Source: Hormiphora californensis
Lineage: Eukaryota; Ctenophora; Tentaculata; Cydippida; Pleurobrachiidae
Length of the DNA: 64,000 nucleotides
Assembly: GCA_020137815.1 (NCBI GenBank)
Contig: CM035358.1
Coordinates: 2,962,292-3,026,291, forward strand
Reading direction: 5' to 3'
Under the pieces are notes generated by a model. It saw nothing but the letters and a program-made list of their open reading frames with translations. It ran no database searches and was not told the origin of the DNA. Positions 1-12,268 of the stretch are shown one piece after another; the stretch's first letter is position 1; every line of letters starts with the position of its first letter. The translations under genes were made by a program, and so were the position numbers.

Positions 1-225
1 TACATCTACCCTTTAACAGGAACTGGATTCACAGAGGGTAACTGTACCCTACTAAATTAGTCCTGTACTGAATTCATGGACATTGTGTCTCGACTCAAGT
101 TGATAATATAGTCTAGCAGTAATAGGGATTTTCTTCCCTATTTTAATTCTTGTTCAGATCTCTTTATTCAGTATAGCAGTTGAATTCAGATATTTTTGTT
201 TCTCTAATTTACCTTTACATCCCAG

Positions 226-599
226 ATGACAAGACACTAGAATGTGAAGAAGGATACACGATGCTTCGCTGCTATTTTCGGACGTAAGTCAATAATTGAT
301 ACTACCTTGTACATGTTATTTGACCGCGATAACCTTTGAATTTCATTTGCAGCCATTGGTCTGCATCCAATATGCCATCTAACCAAGGGGAAGTGACTCT
401 AACTGATGGAAAGTGTTCCGTAACAAGCAGCCCTGTTAATTTCGAACTCACAGCAGTTTGCAAGATAACACCGTAAGTGCAGTGAGAAAATGAAAATGTA
501 TTAACCCCCTCCTATTTTGTATTGATTGAACTCTCGTTAAAACTACTTTTGCTAACACACACACTGTAACTTTCAGAGAGTATTGGAGTGAAAAGTGTG
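226..599 (+). CDS. Partial cysteine-rich, probably extracellular protein (three internal exons)
   Basis: Three consecutive exons with GT-AG borders and agreeing phases: 226-283, 353-472 and 577-599. They encode about 66 residues with an evenly spaced cysteine pattern (LECEEGYTMLRCYF, then DGKCSV, TAVCKI, and EYWSEKC at the end). The pattern resembles disulphide-bonded extracellular modules, but I cannot name the domain. The 5' part lies outside the window. No following exon was found after the donor at 600, before the opposite-strand kinase exons begin, so the gene is open at both ends. The exon structure is sound; the function is unknown. Confidence 0.55.
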
Positions 600-2176
<1,577 letters not shown>

Positions 2177-2200
2177 GTCATTGAAGGGTATTAACAGTGT

Positions 2201-2353
2201 TGCTCGATCATATTGGCCGCCTGTATAGCGCTGCCTACGGTGCAGGTCCCGGTCTACGACATCTTACAGGGCGGATTACGGAGCAAAGTTTAGACCGTGT
2301 CGTAAAATAAGCAATGTTTTATGCGATATGTGGGCGGCTAATATGATAGAGCA
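2201..2353. repeat. Short foldback element upstream of the kinase gene
   Basis: The ends are inverted repeats of about 20 bp with a few mismatches (TGCTCGATCATATTGGCCGC at the left, its near-complement ending TAATATGATAGAGCA at the right). The element lies just upstream of the MELK-like start codon, so it overlaps the presumed promoter. No internal gene. Confidence 0.5.
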
Positions 2354-2816
2354 CCATTGACAGTCGACATACGCTGTCCTACTGTAACAGTTCTTGAGAC
2401 CAGGCGAGTGACGATTAACGATTTAAAAAAGTTTTTCTAAAACCGGGCGCTTGATTTGAATTGAGTTCAATTCAGAAATTTACGAAAAATTTGAATGTGC
2501 GCGCAATATCTGAGTGCCGCGCGAAGGAGAGATCGTTATGTTTACTAGGAGAGAGCAGAATAGCGCGGCTCTTGTTTTGCGCGTGCTAATTTCGAAGAAA
2601 ATATTTTTGTTCGTGTGTGTTGCGTTTATTAAATAACAGACAGACAAGGAAAAAAATTTGTTTAATAAACGGTTAAAACATACACACAAGGCAATATTAC
2701 AATATGTACATCGTCACGTTTACATATAATATGGCGCGGGCGGCAGACGGTCAGAAAAGTTCCGAAATCTGGTCACTTCGAAAATGGTATGAGCTCACAA
2801 ACTATTCCAAAAAAGT

Positions 2817-4142
2817 CTACGTCTTCGTAACACATTCCAAAAGTCCCTCACTCTCCACAGTAACACAGAGGACCCCGATGACCTCTCCGCTCCCCTCCGC
2901 GACCAGTTCTATCTCCCTTTCCTCCATGGTCACTCCAGCACGTGGGATGGCGGTGCGTGCCGAACAGAGGTTCACACACATCGCCTCCGTGTCATCCCCG
3001 GGATCAGAAATAACTGTAAACACGATCTGGAGGGGAAGGGGTGAGTCAGCCGTGCTACACGGGGGAAGTTGTCTTACAAAAGACTGTACTCTTCGCTGCT
3101 ATTGATCTGGCAGCGCCGACCCGATCTGAGAGCACTGAGAAATGTCCTGCCAGACAGGCTATTGAAGCCAATAAAATGGTAGCTATGGTACATACCTCAC
3201 AAGGGCTGCCCTGTGGCTCAGTCATGGTTTTGAGCAGGTTCCAATCGGCCGTCCCTCGCTCTATGTAAAATGCCTTCCGGAAATTGAAGAATAACTTTGC
3301 GCCGGTTTTAACGGTTACAGAACCAGGTGTCTCTGTTTCCGGATCAATACTGAGAAGACTGTACTCCACAAAGACCTGGAGGAGAGTGAGGTTGAGTAAC
3401 TCAACAAGGGAGAGTGAGGTTTAGTAACTCAACAAGGAATAGTGAGGTTACTGGCTAGGGTAACTCCACAAGGAATAGTGAGGTATAAAATGAGTTGCCA
3501 ATATAACGGTGTGATGAGAAAGGGTCGAGTGAGGCGTTTAGTTAGATGTGAGATTGTGACCTACAACAGCAGTTCTTCAGAATGGCTCGTTATAATTCTT
3601 TTTAGAAAACTGACAGATGAGACTTTGTCTAGACTTCTAGTATGTACTCGAACCTAGATAGGCCTTATTTGATTTATTGACTGTATTTGTAACTGTAAGA
3701 TTCTGATAATCTAGCAACTATCAGCCATTGGGTTGTCTCATATAATCCTCTTCGCACCGGGCATGCGGGTTGCGCGATGTACAGTCAGTGCCTGACAACC
3801 ATTGGGTAATGGGGTATTTGCTCAACCCTCTCTTACCGCGTATCATGGTAAAGGACTAAAGGATGGTTAGAACATACCTGTGAGATACCGTTGAGTTGAG
3901 CTGCAGCGCTGTTATAAAACTCCAAATAGTGAATAATCACAACGAGAGGGGGAGCACGGGGTGTCTGATCGGGTGTGGAAACAGTTACCCCCGTATCATC
4001 GAGTGTATCCCCTAGTGTCCTGAACAGGTCTCGGTCATGTGATCGGGTCATTATGACGTCACCATCCTCGTCCGATGACATCATCTGTTCTGTGATCTGT
4101 TCGAGAGTCTCACCTTCCTCCTCCTCATCCTCAACAACTGAG

Positions 4143-4192
<50 letters not shown>

Positions 4193-7100
4193 TGTGAGTT
4201 TTATTGGAGGACTGGAGGAGTGATTTAGCCAAACCCGAATATCCCGCCCGATAGCAAATTCCAACCAAACAAGTAACAACATATACATGAACGACGAACG
4301 TGTACAATACGCGGGGAAGAGATGAGATAAAAAGAAACGACGATAATCATGGGCAGGGGGTATCTAGTGAGTATATTAGTACCTGATGAAACAGGAAGTA
4401 CCACATCATCATCATCATCATCCGAAGGTTCCTCTTCAAAGAAAGTATTATTTAGCCCTCCCTTCTTCTCATCCTCCTGGATCCCTACTACTGCTGCAGG
4501 GATGGCAGGAGTGAGGAGTTCCTCAATCCCCTCCTCAGAGCTACTGTCATCAAACTCGTTCTTCTGAGGGATAGGGGAGGGAGGAATTTAGCAATGAGAG
4601 CTGAAGCCAGTAGGTACTCTTAACCTTAGGGATAGGGGTGTGAGTTAGCAATGGGGTCCCGGGTAAGGTAATGTGAGCTGAAATGTTCCTACAGAATTAT
4701 GTACGTACCAGGGCAAGTCTCTGTAACTCCTCAGCCCCATCCGAATCACTAATTGGCTCCGCTACACCCCTCACTACAGTTACTGGAGTGCTCGCTACAC
4801 CGGCAGCAGTCTCCTGTGCTGGTTTCTGCTGAATCTGTGTCTCAACAGCCTGGGGTAAATCCGGGGTCTCATCACCATCCGACATTATATCCTCACTAAT
4901 GCTTGTGAGAGTACTCTCACTCATTACAGAATCAACCACTACTTCAGCGTAAGTTTTTTGGGGTTCAGCGGGTAGAGATCGTGCAGCAACAGGCGGTGGT
5001 GAATCAGAAATAGGATCAGATGGTGGGTCAGATGGCAAGATGTCATCGTCTTTCAGAATTGATTTTAGTTCAGCTTCAAGAACAGCGTGCACAGTATCGG
5101 AGTGATCAGATTCGGCAGCAGCACTTAGTTTGACATCAGCAATCACGGGTGATTCAATCTAACAATTAGCAATCAATTAGCAATCAATTAGCATCCAATT
5201 AGCAATCAAATAGCATTCAATTAGCATTCAAATCATAACACATTTTTACTATTAGACAGATAACGGATAGCATAGCAACACTTACCTTCCCCGCTTTTAT
5301 CATAGCCCTATCGTGTTCATCGAGTGATCGGAAGGACATGAACTCAGTTTTAGGTACCCTCACTTCTTCAACGTTCATCTGCTGCCGCTCCTCAGCCACC
5401 CCAGCCACTTCAGCCACTTCTGCCGCCTGATCCTCATCTTCTAGCTTAAATGTCACCTAAATCATGGGGTATTTGAAACTGAAATGAGAATAAGCGAATA
5501 GGATGAGCTCCAGAGAATTATTGATCATCACAAACATGTTTCACTTTGTTCAGTCTGACTAGTTCTACTCACATGAAGTGCTGTGGGAGTGTAGGATTTA
5601 GTTTCCTTTCTCTCCGCCCTGAGTGCTGCCTTCTCTCCCTCTTCCCTCTCTCTCCGTGCTTGGGATGTCTCAAAGTAAACTGGTTTCTTTTCATAATCAC
5701 TTGCACCTACCCTATGTAATCCTGCAGGGGGATGAAATGAGGTTAAACCAAAATACAAATACATAGTGTACTCATAGTGCTCTCCATCTTTTATATATTG
5801 AGTTCGGGGTCCCCTAATTACTGGAAAGAGCGCCCTCTAACAGCAAGGGGCTCAGTAACTATAGTATACTTGTATTAGAAAGAGCTTCGTACTTGGTGAT
5901 GACATCCCCTTCGCCGGCTTCGTTTGCCGCGCTTCGCGCGGCCCTAGTGTAGGGGTGACCGCGTCACCAAGCTTCGTACCTGTGTCAGGAAGATCAAGTC
6001 CAGTACGTGTAATGACAGGGTCAGGTCTCAGTGGGGAATCATGGGTTAGTTCAGCTGTGGGTGTCAAATAACTAAACTGCCATTCCATCTTGATGGTGAT
6101 AACTCCAACCCTCTCTCCTGTCCCCTCTCCCAGGATCTCGTAGGTTCCCTGAAAACATTGGTGGTAATGATTACGGATTATGGTTTTGCGTACGTGATGA
6201 CCAGAATTAATAACTTTTGTAACAAAACCAAACTGACGAAAATAGTTACTTAACCATTGTCTCTGAATCATCCGGCTAACTAACAACCCGATGATTCTGT
6301 CTAAATACTACACTATCATTGTCTTCTCACCCCAACATTTCCTCCCCGTGCCAGTTGTATGAGAGGTACGTCAGCTGCTCCCAGGTACTCCCCCTCCCCT
6401 GAATCATCAAACAGGTGCACCTGACACACTGCCTGGGACAGGTACCTAGGGATATAGGAACGGTTAGATAATGGGTTGACGGGATGTTGAGAAAGGCAAT
6501 GGGAGACTTGGGAGAAGTTATCGATGTATCGGGGAGCTTGTAAACTCCATAAATCACCTGTGCAGTGCATGGTCGGTGGTCAGTGGGTAAGTGTAGGAGT
6601 CGTTGAACTGTGGACTGTTTGAACTCTCGACTGTCCCCGTGGCTCTGTCCTCAAAGTTGAAGAATTTGTATACCAGGTACCTGGAGAAGTAAGGTAAATT
6701 GTTGAGAAAAAACTGCTACTTACCAAGACCTTGTTTGGGGTTGGGTTGAATTTTGAAAATAAGCCAATTTATACAACACCAATGAATTAATTAATAAATT
6801 AAAAAGCTGCTGTTGGCTTACGGTGATGGTTGTTTGTTAGGATTCTTCCCCTTCACCCCAGTACAGTTCAAAACGGTAACCTTCAACTCGTTATACCCAT
6901 CTGGACGGACCTCCTCCCTCTCACCTAGGATAGGATGTGGAGATTAATGTATTGGCATTCTTGAGTAGTCCAATACTGTCAGAGCATCGGCCTGACCCTA
7001 TTCTGACAGGTCCAATATTGACCAATGACCATCTCAATTTTCATAACCAATAAATGATAATCGCCGAAACCTGTAGTTACGAACAGCTACATCATACTAT

Positions 7101-10100
7101 TACCTGTTCCAGTAGTACTTGTAGCAGTGTTGTTACTAGTTAGATATGTGCCTGCTTTACATCGTTCCTTGAACAGCCGTAAGGAACTGGCAACAGGGAA
7201 CTTGAACCAGAGATAGTATTCCAAGTTAGCAAACACAACACCATTATTCTCTCCCTGGGTACCTGCACAATTTAGTTTCGTTAATAGAGCCCTGGGGGTC
7301 TGCAAATTTACTTGAGAGACAGTCATGAAACATTCAGTGTCTGTAAAACGGAAAGGAGCAGACAATTCGTTGAACGACGTGATTTGATTGGACGCGCACA
7401 TGGAATTTTGTTGCACTAACTGCTGAAACGTTGCACTTTTCGTAGTTGTCATTGCGCGGCGCGCTACTACATTTTACAGCTACGGTTTTGTGCCAGGTGT
7501 GCCAATTTGTTGTTTTGGCAACCTCGGGTGAAGGGAGATACCTCTCTCGCTCCCTCTCTCTCCCTTTCTCTCTCACACCAGTTAGGCTAGTTATTATGCA
7601 CTCATTACTACACCGTTGAATGTAGGTGTGTGTGTGAAAGTAATAACTCACCCAGTATTTGTAGGGATCCATGGATGCGAGAGTTGGAGGTCTGGCTGAG
7701 GAGGTCTTTAAACTTCAACTGACAGGCTCCAACACATCTAGAAGAAGTTATGAAATGTTATGAAACTGCACCCTGTATCGTGGGAGACTTGTTAATCAAA
7801 TATTCATGTGGCATATTATCCTATTTATCATTTCGTTCCAAAACTCACATACAGTTTGAGCAAGTAGCCACTTTTCAGTTGTTCTCACCTAAAATCGGTG
7901 CCACTGCAGGCGTATAGCAGAACACCGGCACTACCATTTTGTAAGCACCGCAGTAGGAAGTCGTCAACGGTAACAACATACTGACTAGTCGTATTGAAAT
8001 CTGGCTCCAAACCTTGCACAACTAGTACGGAAGAAGTAGATAGAGTTAAAACTCCTATATATCACCAATAATTCATTTTTACAGGATCCATGTCCCATGA
8101 TAAACGAACATAGTTGAAACAATATCTACCTTTGCTGATGGCAGGTTCAAAGTGATGGAAGTTTAGAACCAGGAACAGTTTATCTCCACTGGATATAAGT
8201 GGAGTATCGGTGGTGTACATTTTACCAAGGTGTACCTCCAGAATATTCTGTAGAGGAGACCTCGTTAGAATTTACCCACCGCGAACAAAACCCTGCCACA
8301 AATTACACCTGGCATTTTATACAGTATGCACCCTCTCAAAAGACCCTCCCAATCCCAATGTTGCTCTCTATGTAAAAGGGTTAAAGCATAACAAACCCAA
8401 TGTGCAGTTATAACTGTACCTGTCCACGCTCCAAACTGATTGCATAATCAGCGGGGTTGTCAGTTCCAGAGGGAGGATCCACGTTCACCTGCCTTGTACC
8501 ATACGCTATATCCCTCAACTGGAGCTCCAACCTATTGACTGTGTGGTTCCGAACGTCTAACAACTTGGCGGACTCTTCCTCTCGTCTCAGGAATTCTCGC
8601 CGGGCCCGCTCATACTTTGATGTCACTGATGCTACCTGGGGGAAGGGAATTTTAGTTATGCTCTAATCCTCCTTTAGAGAGAGGTGTGATAGGAAATAAG
8701 CAGCTGGTAGATGATCTACAAGCGAGATGTTTCGTTTAACTCACCTCGTCCTGATATTCCTGTTTCAGTTTATATTGTATCTCCAGTAGAGAGTTCACCT
8801 TCTCCAGCTCTAACACCAGCGCTGCGTGTTCAATCTGCAGATCTCTCAGCTCTCTCTCCGCCTCTGATGCGGACATGATATCCATTACCCCTGACATCAC
8901 ATTATCAACCATAACAGGAGAGGTGTTGTGATCCACTTCAACTTTGTCCTCACTTTCAGCCCTCTCCAAGGATCTAGATCTCTCAGCGACTCGTCTCCGT
9001 TCCTCGGCTTCCAATTGCTCCTGAGCCCTTTCCAGCGCTATAGTTAGTTCCTTGTTTAGAAGGTCTAGTTTAGCGACACTGTGCTGCAGATCCGTGGCTC
9101 TATCACGTTCTGATATGAACTTATCGAATAGTTCGTCTCTGTCTCCTGTGTCGTCCTGGTGGTGAGAGGTTATTGTTGTTAGAGCGGGAGAATGGCTTGT
9201 TTAGGGCCAAAATGTCGAACTTGTTGCTATGGCAACACCAGGACGGACCATTTGACATTTAGAGAAGATCGGGAGCTATGCAATTCTAGTCTAGGTAAGC
9301 CGTATTTGCCCCCGATATTACAGAAGAGGAGGAGAAAGCACTTACCGTGGATCCCCGTGATGCTTTACTCCTCTCCAGTCGGTGTTCTAGTTGTTTCACC
9401 CGGTCCCTCAGGGCCCTCTCATTCTCCTTGTACTTTCTCTCCTTCTCAGCGCTGAACACGTCCTCGATCAACCTACTGTTCTCCTAAAAACAGGGACGTT
9501 ACTGATTATTATTAGTCGTGGGTGCACTGATTTAGGTGTGGAAGAAAATTCAAAATAAAAGAATAACACCGATTATCGTCACTATAATTGTGAGTTGTGA
9601 CTCGGATTTACTGAATGCATTAATAGCGCGGGTGTACCTGTTTCAAGATCTCCCTCTCCCGTTCCACTTCATCCAGTGCAATGCTCAGTTCGTGTGCTTG
9701 CTGTCCCTCTAACAGAGAGTCATCAGCCTTAGCACGGGCCCTCCTTAGCTCCGATTCGAGCCGTTCAAGCTGTTAACCAGTAGATAATTAGAATTAGTTT
9801 AGTTAGATGTAACATGGCCTGGCCGTGGCCCGTGATTGACTGATTGAGGACTTTTGCTTTTTGGCGGATATTATATACCTGATTTCGAAGTTGAGTTACT
9901 TCTGAGAGGGCGTTGTCTTTCTCTCGTTGCAACGCCGCCAGCTCTGAACGGGATCTCATGGCAGTGTTGTCACCCGCTCCCAGACGATCTTCGTATTCCT
10001 TAATTTTCCTGTGGGGTCACAAGGAATTTGTAAACTTAAAAACGTGCACCACCAGTCACCACAGTCCACAATGAAACACTTCTCAGACTAAGTTCCTATT

Positions 10101-11773
10101 TGTTATTTCAATCACGAGCAAAAATTATTGTACACACTACCAATGACACATTCCAGAATCCATACCTTTGAAGTTTGATAATATCAATGTCCTCAGATAT
10201 CCCTACTCTCTGCTGCTCAACCAGCTGCTCCCTTAGCTCAAGTAACTTGTTCTCATAGGTCAGCTCCATCTCTTGGTGCCTCGCCAGAACGTCCTCCTTC
10301 TCACCTTCCTTTACCTGGAATAAGCAGTCACTTGTAAGGCATAAGTAGGCAGATAGGGGTTACAAGTAGCGGGAGGGAGGTTGTTTATTTGTTTGCGGAT
10401 ACTATAACTTACCAAAGATTTGCATTGTGGAACCTGAGGTCACTTATTCTCCGCCAGCCCAATACCAAATAACTTCAACTTACCTGTATTTCAAGCCTCA
10501 GTTGATCGACTATCTCATCCAGCTGTTCGATCTCCTGCCGGGCATTGTGTAACATGGTTTGTTGAGCGAAACCACCACCCCCTCCTCCAGGACTCCCCCC
10601 TGTTCCAGGGAACTGCCTCTGACGGGGTTTCTTCCTACCAGGAGTTGCTATACCACCTGGGGACAGAGATTTCTGTAGAAATGTGACAGTTCTGTAGATA
10701 TATGTGACTCGACAGAGAGCTATAATATTAGAGCTTTTAGATAATTGCAGTATTTTATCCTGCATTCTGAATATTTAGAAAGCTTTTAACTCGACATCTT
10801 TCGGTTCTTTCCCATCTACAAGTGCACTCAGAATCTACCTATCACTGATCAAATAAGGTCAAATTACCAGGTTTGTACGGCATTCCAGTATCCACCCTCG
10901 GCTCCACAAACCCATATCCAGGCCCCTTTATCGGGCTGGGTCTGGGTTGCGCTGGAGAGGGAGGTAGATTTCTAGCCAGGAGGAGTTTCTGTCGGAGAGT
11001 TGACAGTTCCTGTTCCTGCTTTGCGATATGCATCTTCAACTCTTCTATGGCATCGCTGTCATGCGTGTACTTGGTCGGTTTACCAGCTACAGAGTGGAGT
11101 TTTGAATTTAATAACTAACTGGAAATCATCATGCTAGGTATAAGGGAAAATGACTGATAATTGTATCGGGCACACAGCTCTGATCCTCACCGGTTCATTT
11201 GTGAGACAAACAAATATACCTAGGACAACCGGCTGTCTATAATATGTAGATACTTTTACCCGAACCCTCACAGAGCGTGGGGTGTGATCGCTACACACAT
11301 ACCCTGTATCTTTTTCATATCTGATTTTAATCTCAATATCTTTGTTGCCAGTCTCTTCATCTTCTCAGTCCTGAGCAGCCCGCTGCTTCTTCAGCTCAGT
11401 GTTCTCAGTCATAAACAGGTGGACCTAAAGGAAATTATGAAAATGGGATGGCAAGAACCGACCGACACAAGTAAACAACCAATCAGAACTCGTTATTTAG
11501 GTTACGTGACTGGTTATCAGCCAATCAGGGACCAGTATTTCCTGATTCAGGTCGGTTCCTGTCGGATGGCAAGATAGAACTGCTTGTACCATTATTTTCA
11601 TTTTGAGGAAGAGAGAGACACTTAAACTATCAAGCGAAAGGCCTCTAATACCGAGTCTGCTACCATATTTGTCTTGGTTTATTAGACACTACCTAGCTAT
11701 ACAATCAATTTCAAGTCTTTCCCGCACTCACCCTATCCTCCATATCCTGTCGGTTTAGTCTCGTTATGTCCAT
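2817..11773 (-). CDS. RPGRIP1L: RPGRIP1L-like ciliary transition-zone scaffold
   Basis: RPGRIP1L is a coiled-coil plus C2-domain scaffold at the ciliary transition zone, where it anchors NPHP/MKS proteins. I assign 25 exons (- strand): 11732-11773, 11303-11424, 10868-11086, 10484-10656, 10166-10314, 9879-10008, 9638-9769, 9346-9483, 8745-9155, 8420-8635, 8130-8247, 7889-8021, 7652-7737, 7104-7262, 6822-6924, 6558-6680, 6331-6445, 5980-6148, 5573-5721, 5286-5456, 4709-5158, 4383-4563, 3878-4137, 3196-3375, 2817-3026. All junction phases agree, giving about 1445 residues (human is about 1315). The N-terminus (LATKILRLKSDMKK) and coiled coil are followed by LRDIAYGTRQ and three C2-like regions (VVQGLEPDFN, NLEYYLWFKFP, YLVYKFFNFEDR). 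An acidic linker then leads to the C-terminal domain (VFVEYSLLS, FTVISDPGDD). The only flaw is an extra base near 11367 in exon 2. Long (CT)n lies before the acceptor at 4137. Confidence 0.93.
4145..4189. repeat. (GA)n microsatellite acting as polypyrimidine tract
   Basis: About 22 GA units. On the - strand this is (CT)n ending a few bases before the acceptor of the RPGRIP1L exon at 3878-4137, so it serves as that intron's pyrimidine tract. Confidence 0.85.
5160..5228. repeat. Short tandem repeat in RPGRIP1L intron
   Basis: Five to six imperfect copies of an 11-12 bp unit (ATTAGCAATCA and variants) directly upstream, on the gene's strand, of the exon ending at 5158. Confidence 0.75.
5893..5970. 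mobile_element. 78-bp GC-rich foldback element, copy 1, at a splice donor
   Basis: The ends are TTGGTGATGAC and GCGTCACCAA (imperfect terminal inverted repeats), with an inner GC-rich hairpin (GCCGCGCTTCGCGCGGC). It is flanked by a perfect 9-bp direct repeat, GCTTCGTAC, at 5884-5892 and 5971-5979. On the RPGRIP1L strand the right-hand copy reads GTACGAAGC and is exactly the donor of the exon ending at 5980, so the duplication copied the donor. Copies 2 and 3 are at 31828-31907 and 53267-53336. Confidence 0.75.
11457..11563. repeat. Direct-repeat-flanked palindromic insert in RPGRIP1L intron 1
   Basis: About 107 bp lie between two copies of GGATGGCAAGA (11446-11456 and 11564-11574). Its ends carry GAACCGACC and the complement GGTCGGTTC. 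This looks like a small transposon-like insertion, but terminal pairing is short. Confidence 0.4.
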
Positions 11774-12268
11774 ATTTGGTATTGTGTCACAACTACCAGG
11801 GGACTTCCCCGATCATACACAGCTCAGCTAAATTAATGAGGAGTTAGTTAACCACTAGAATTTTAAACAGATTACCAAGGATTGACAGGGGTCCAGGAAA
11901 CTAATAATTAAATGTAAAATATATAACAATCAACAGCACTAAACAAAATTCATAAACAAAATAAAGATAGATCTGTCAAACTGTAAAACACTGTCTATCA
12001 TGCAAGATCTACTTCTCTACGCTCTGTCAGGAATGCATTCACAAGCATGCAGCAGCACAGAGAGAGCTCAGTTTCGTTCAGAGGGCTCACTCTGAGTTCA
12101 ACAAAATACACAACTTGAGGAGCCTTGGGGCGACCAGCCAACATATTGTTCAGTAGTACTATAACTTCCTAATACTTTCTCAATTGCCCTTCACAGCCTC
12201 CTTGGCCTGTATTATACTTGTATTGGTACCAAATAAACATGTAATTGTACAATTATTGGATAACCCCC
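11774..12268. other. Intergenic, between RPGRIP1L start and the membrane-protein stop
   Basis: AT-rich, no coding exon seen. It should hold the RPGRIP1L promoter (reading left) and the 3' end of the next - strand gene. No clear TATA box recognised. Confidence 0.5.

Noticed and set aside
7263-7452. Extension of the RPGRIP1L exon (TTTKSATFQQLVQQNSM)
   Set aside because: Open by chance; the true upstream exon is 7652-7737, which fits the family (ACQLKFKDLLSQ) and the phase.
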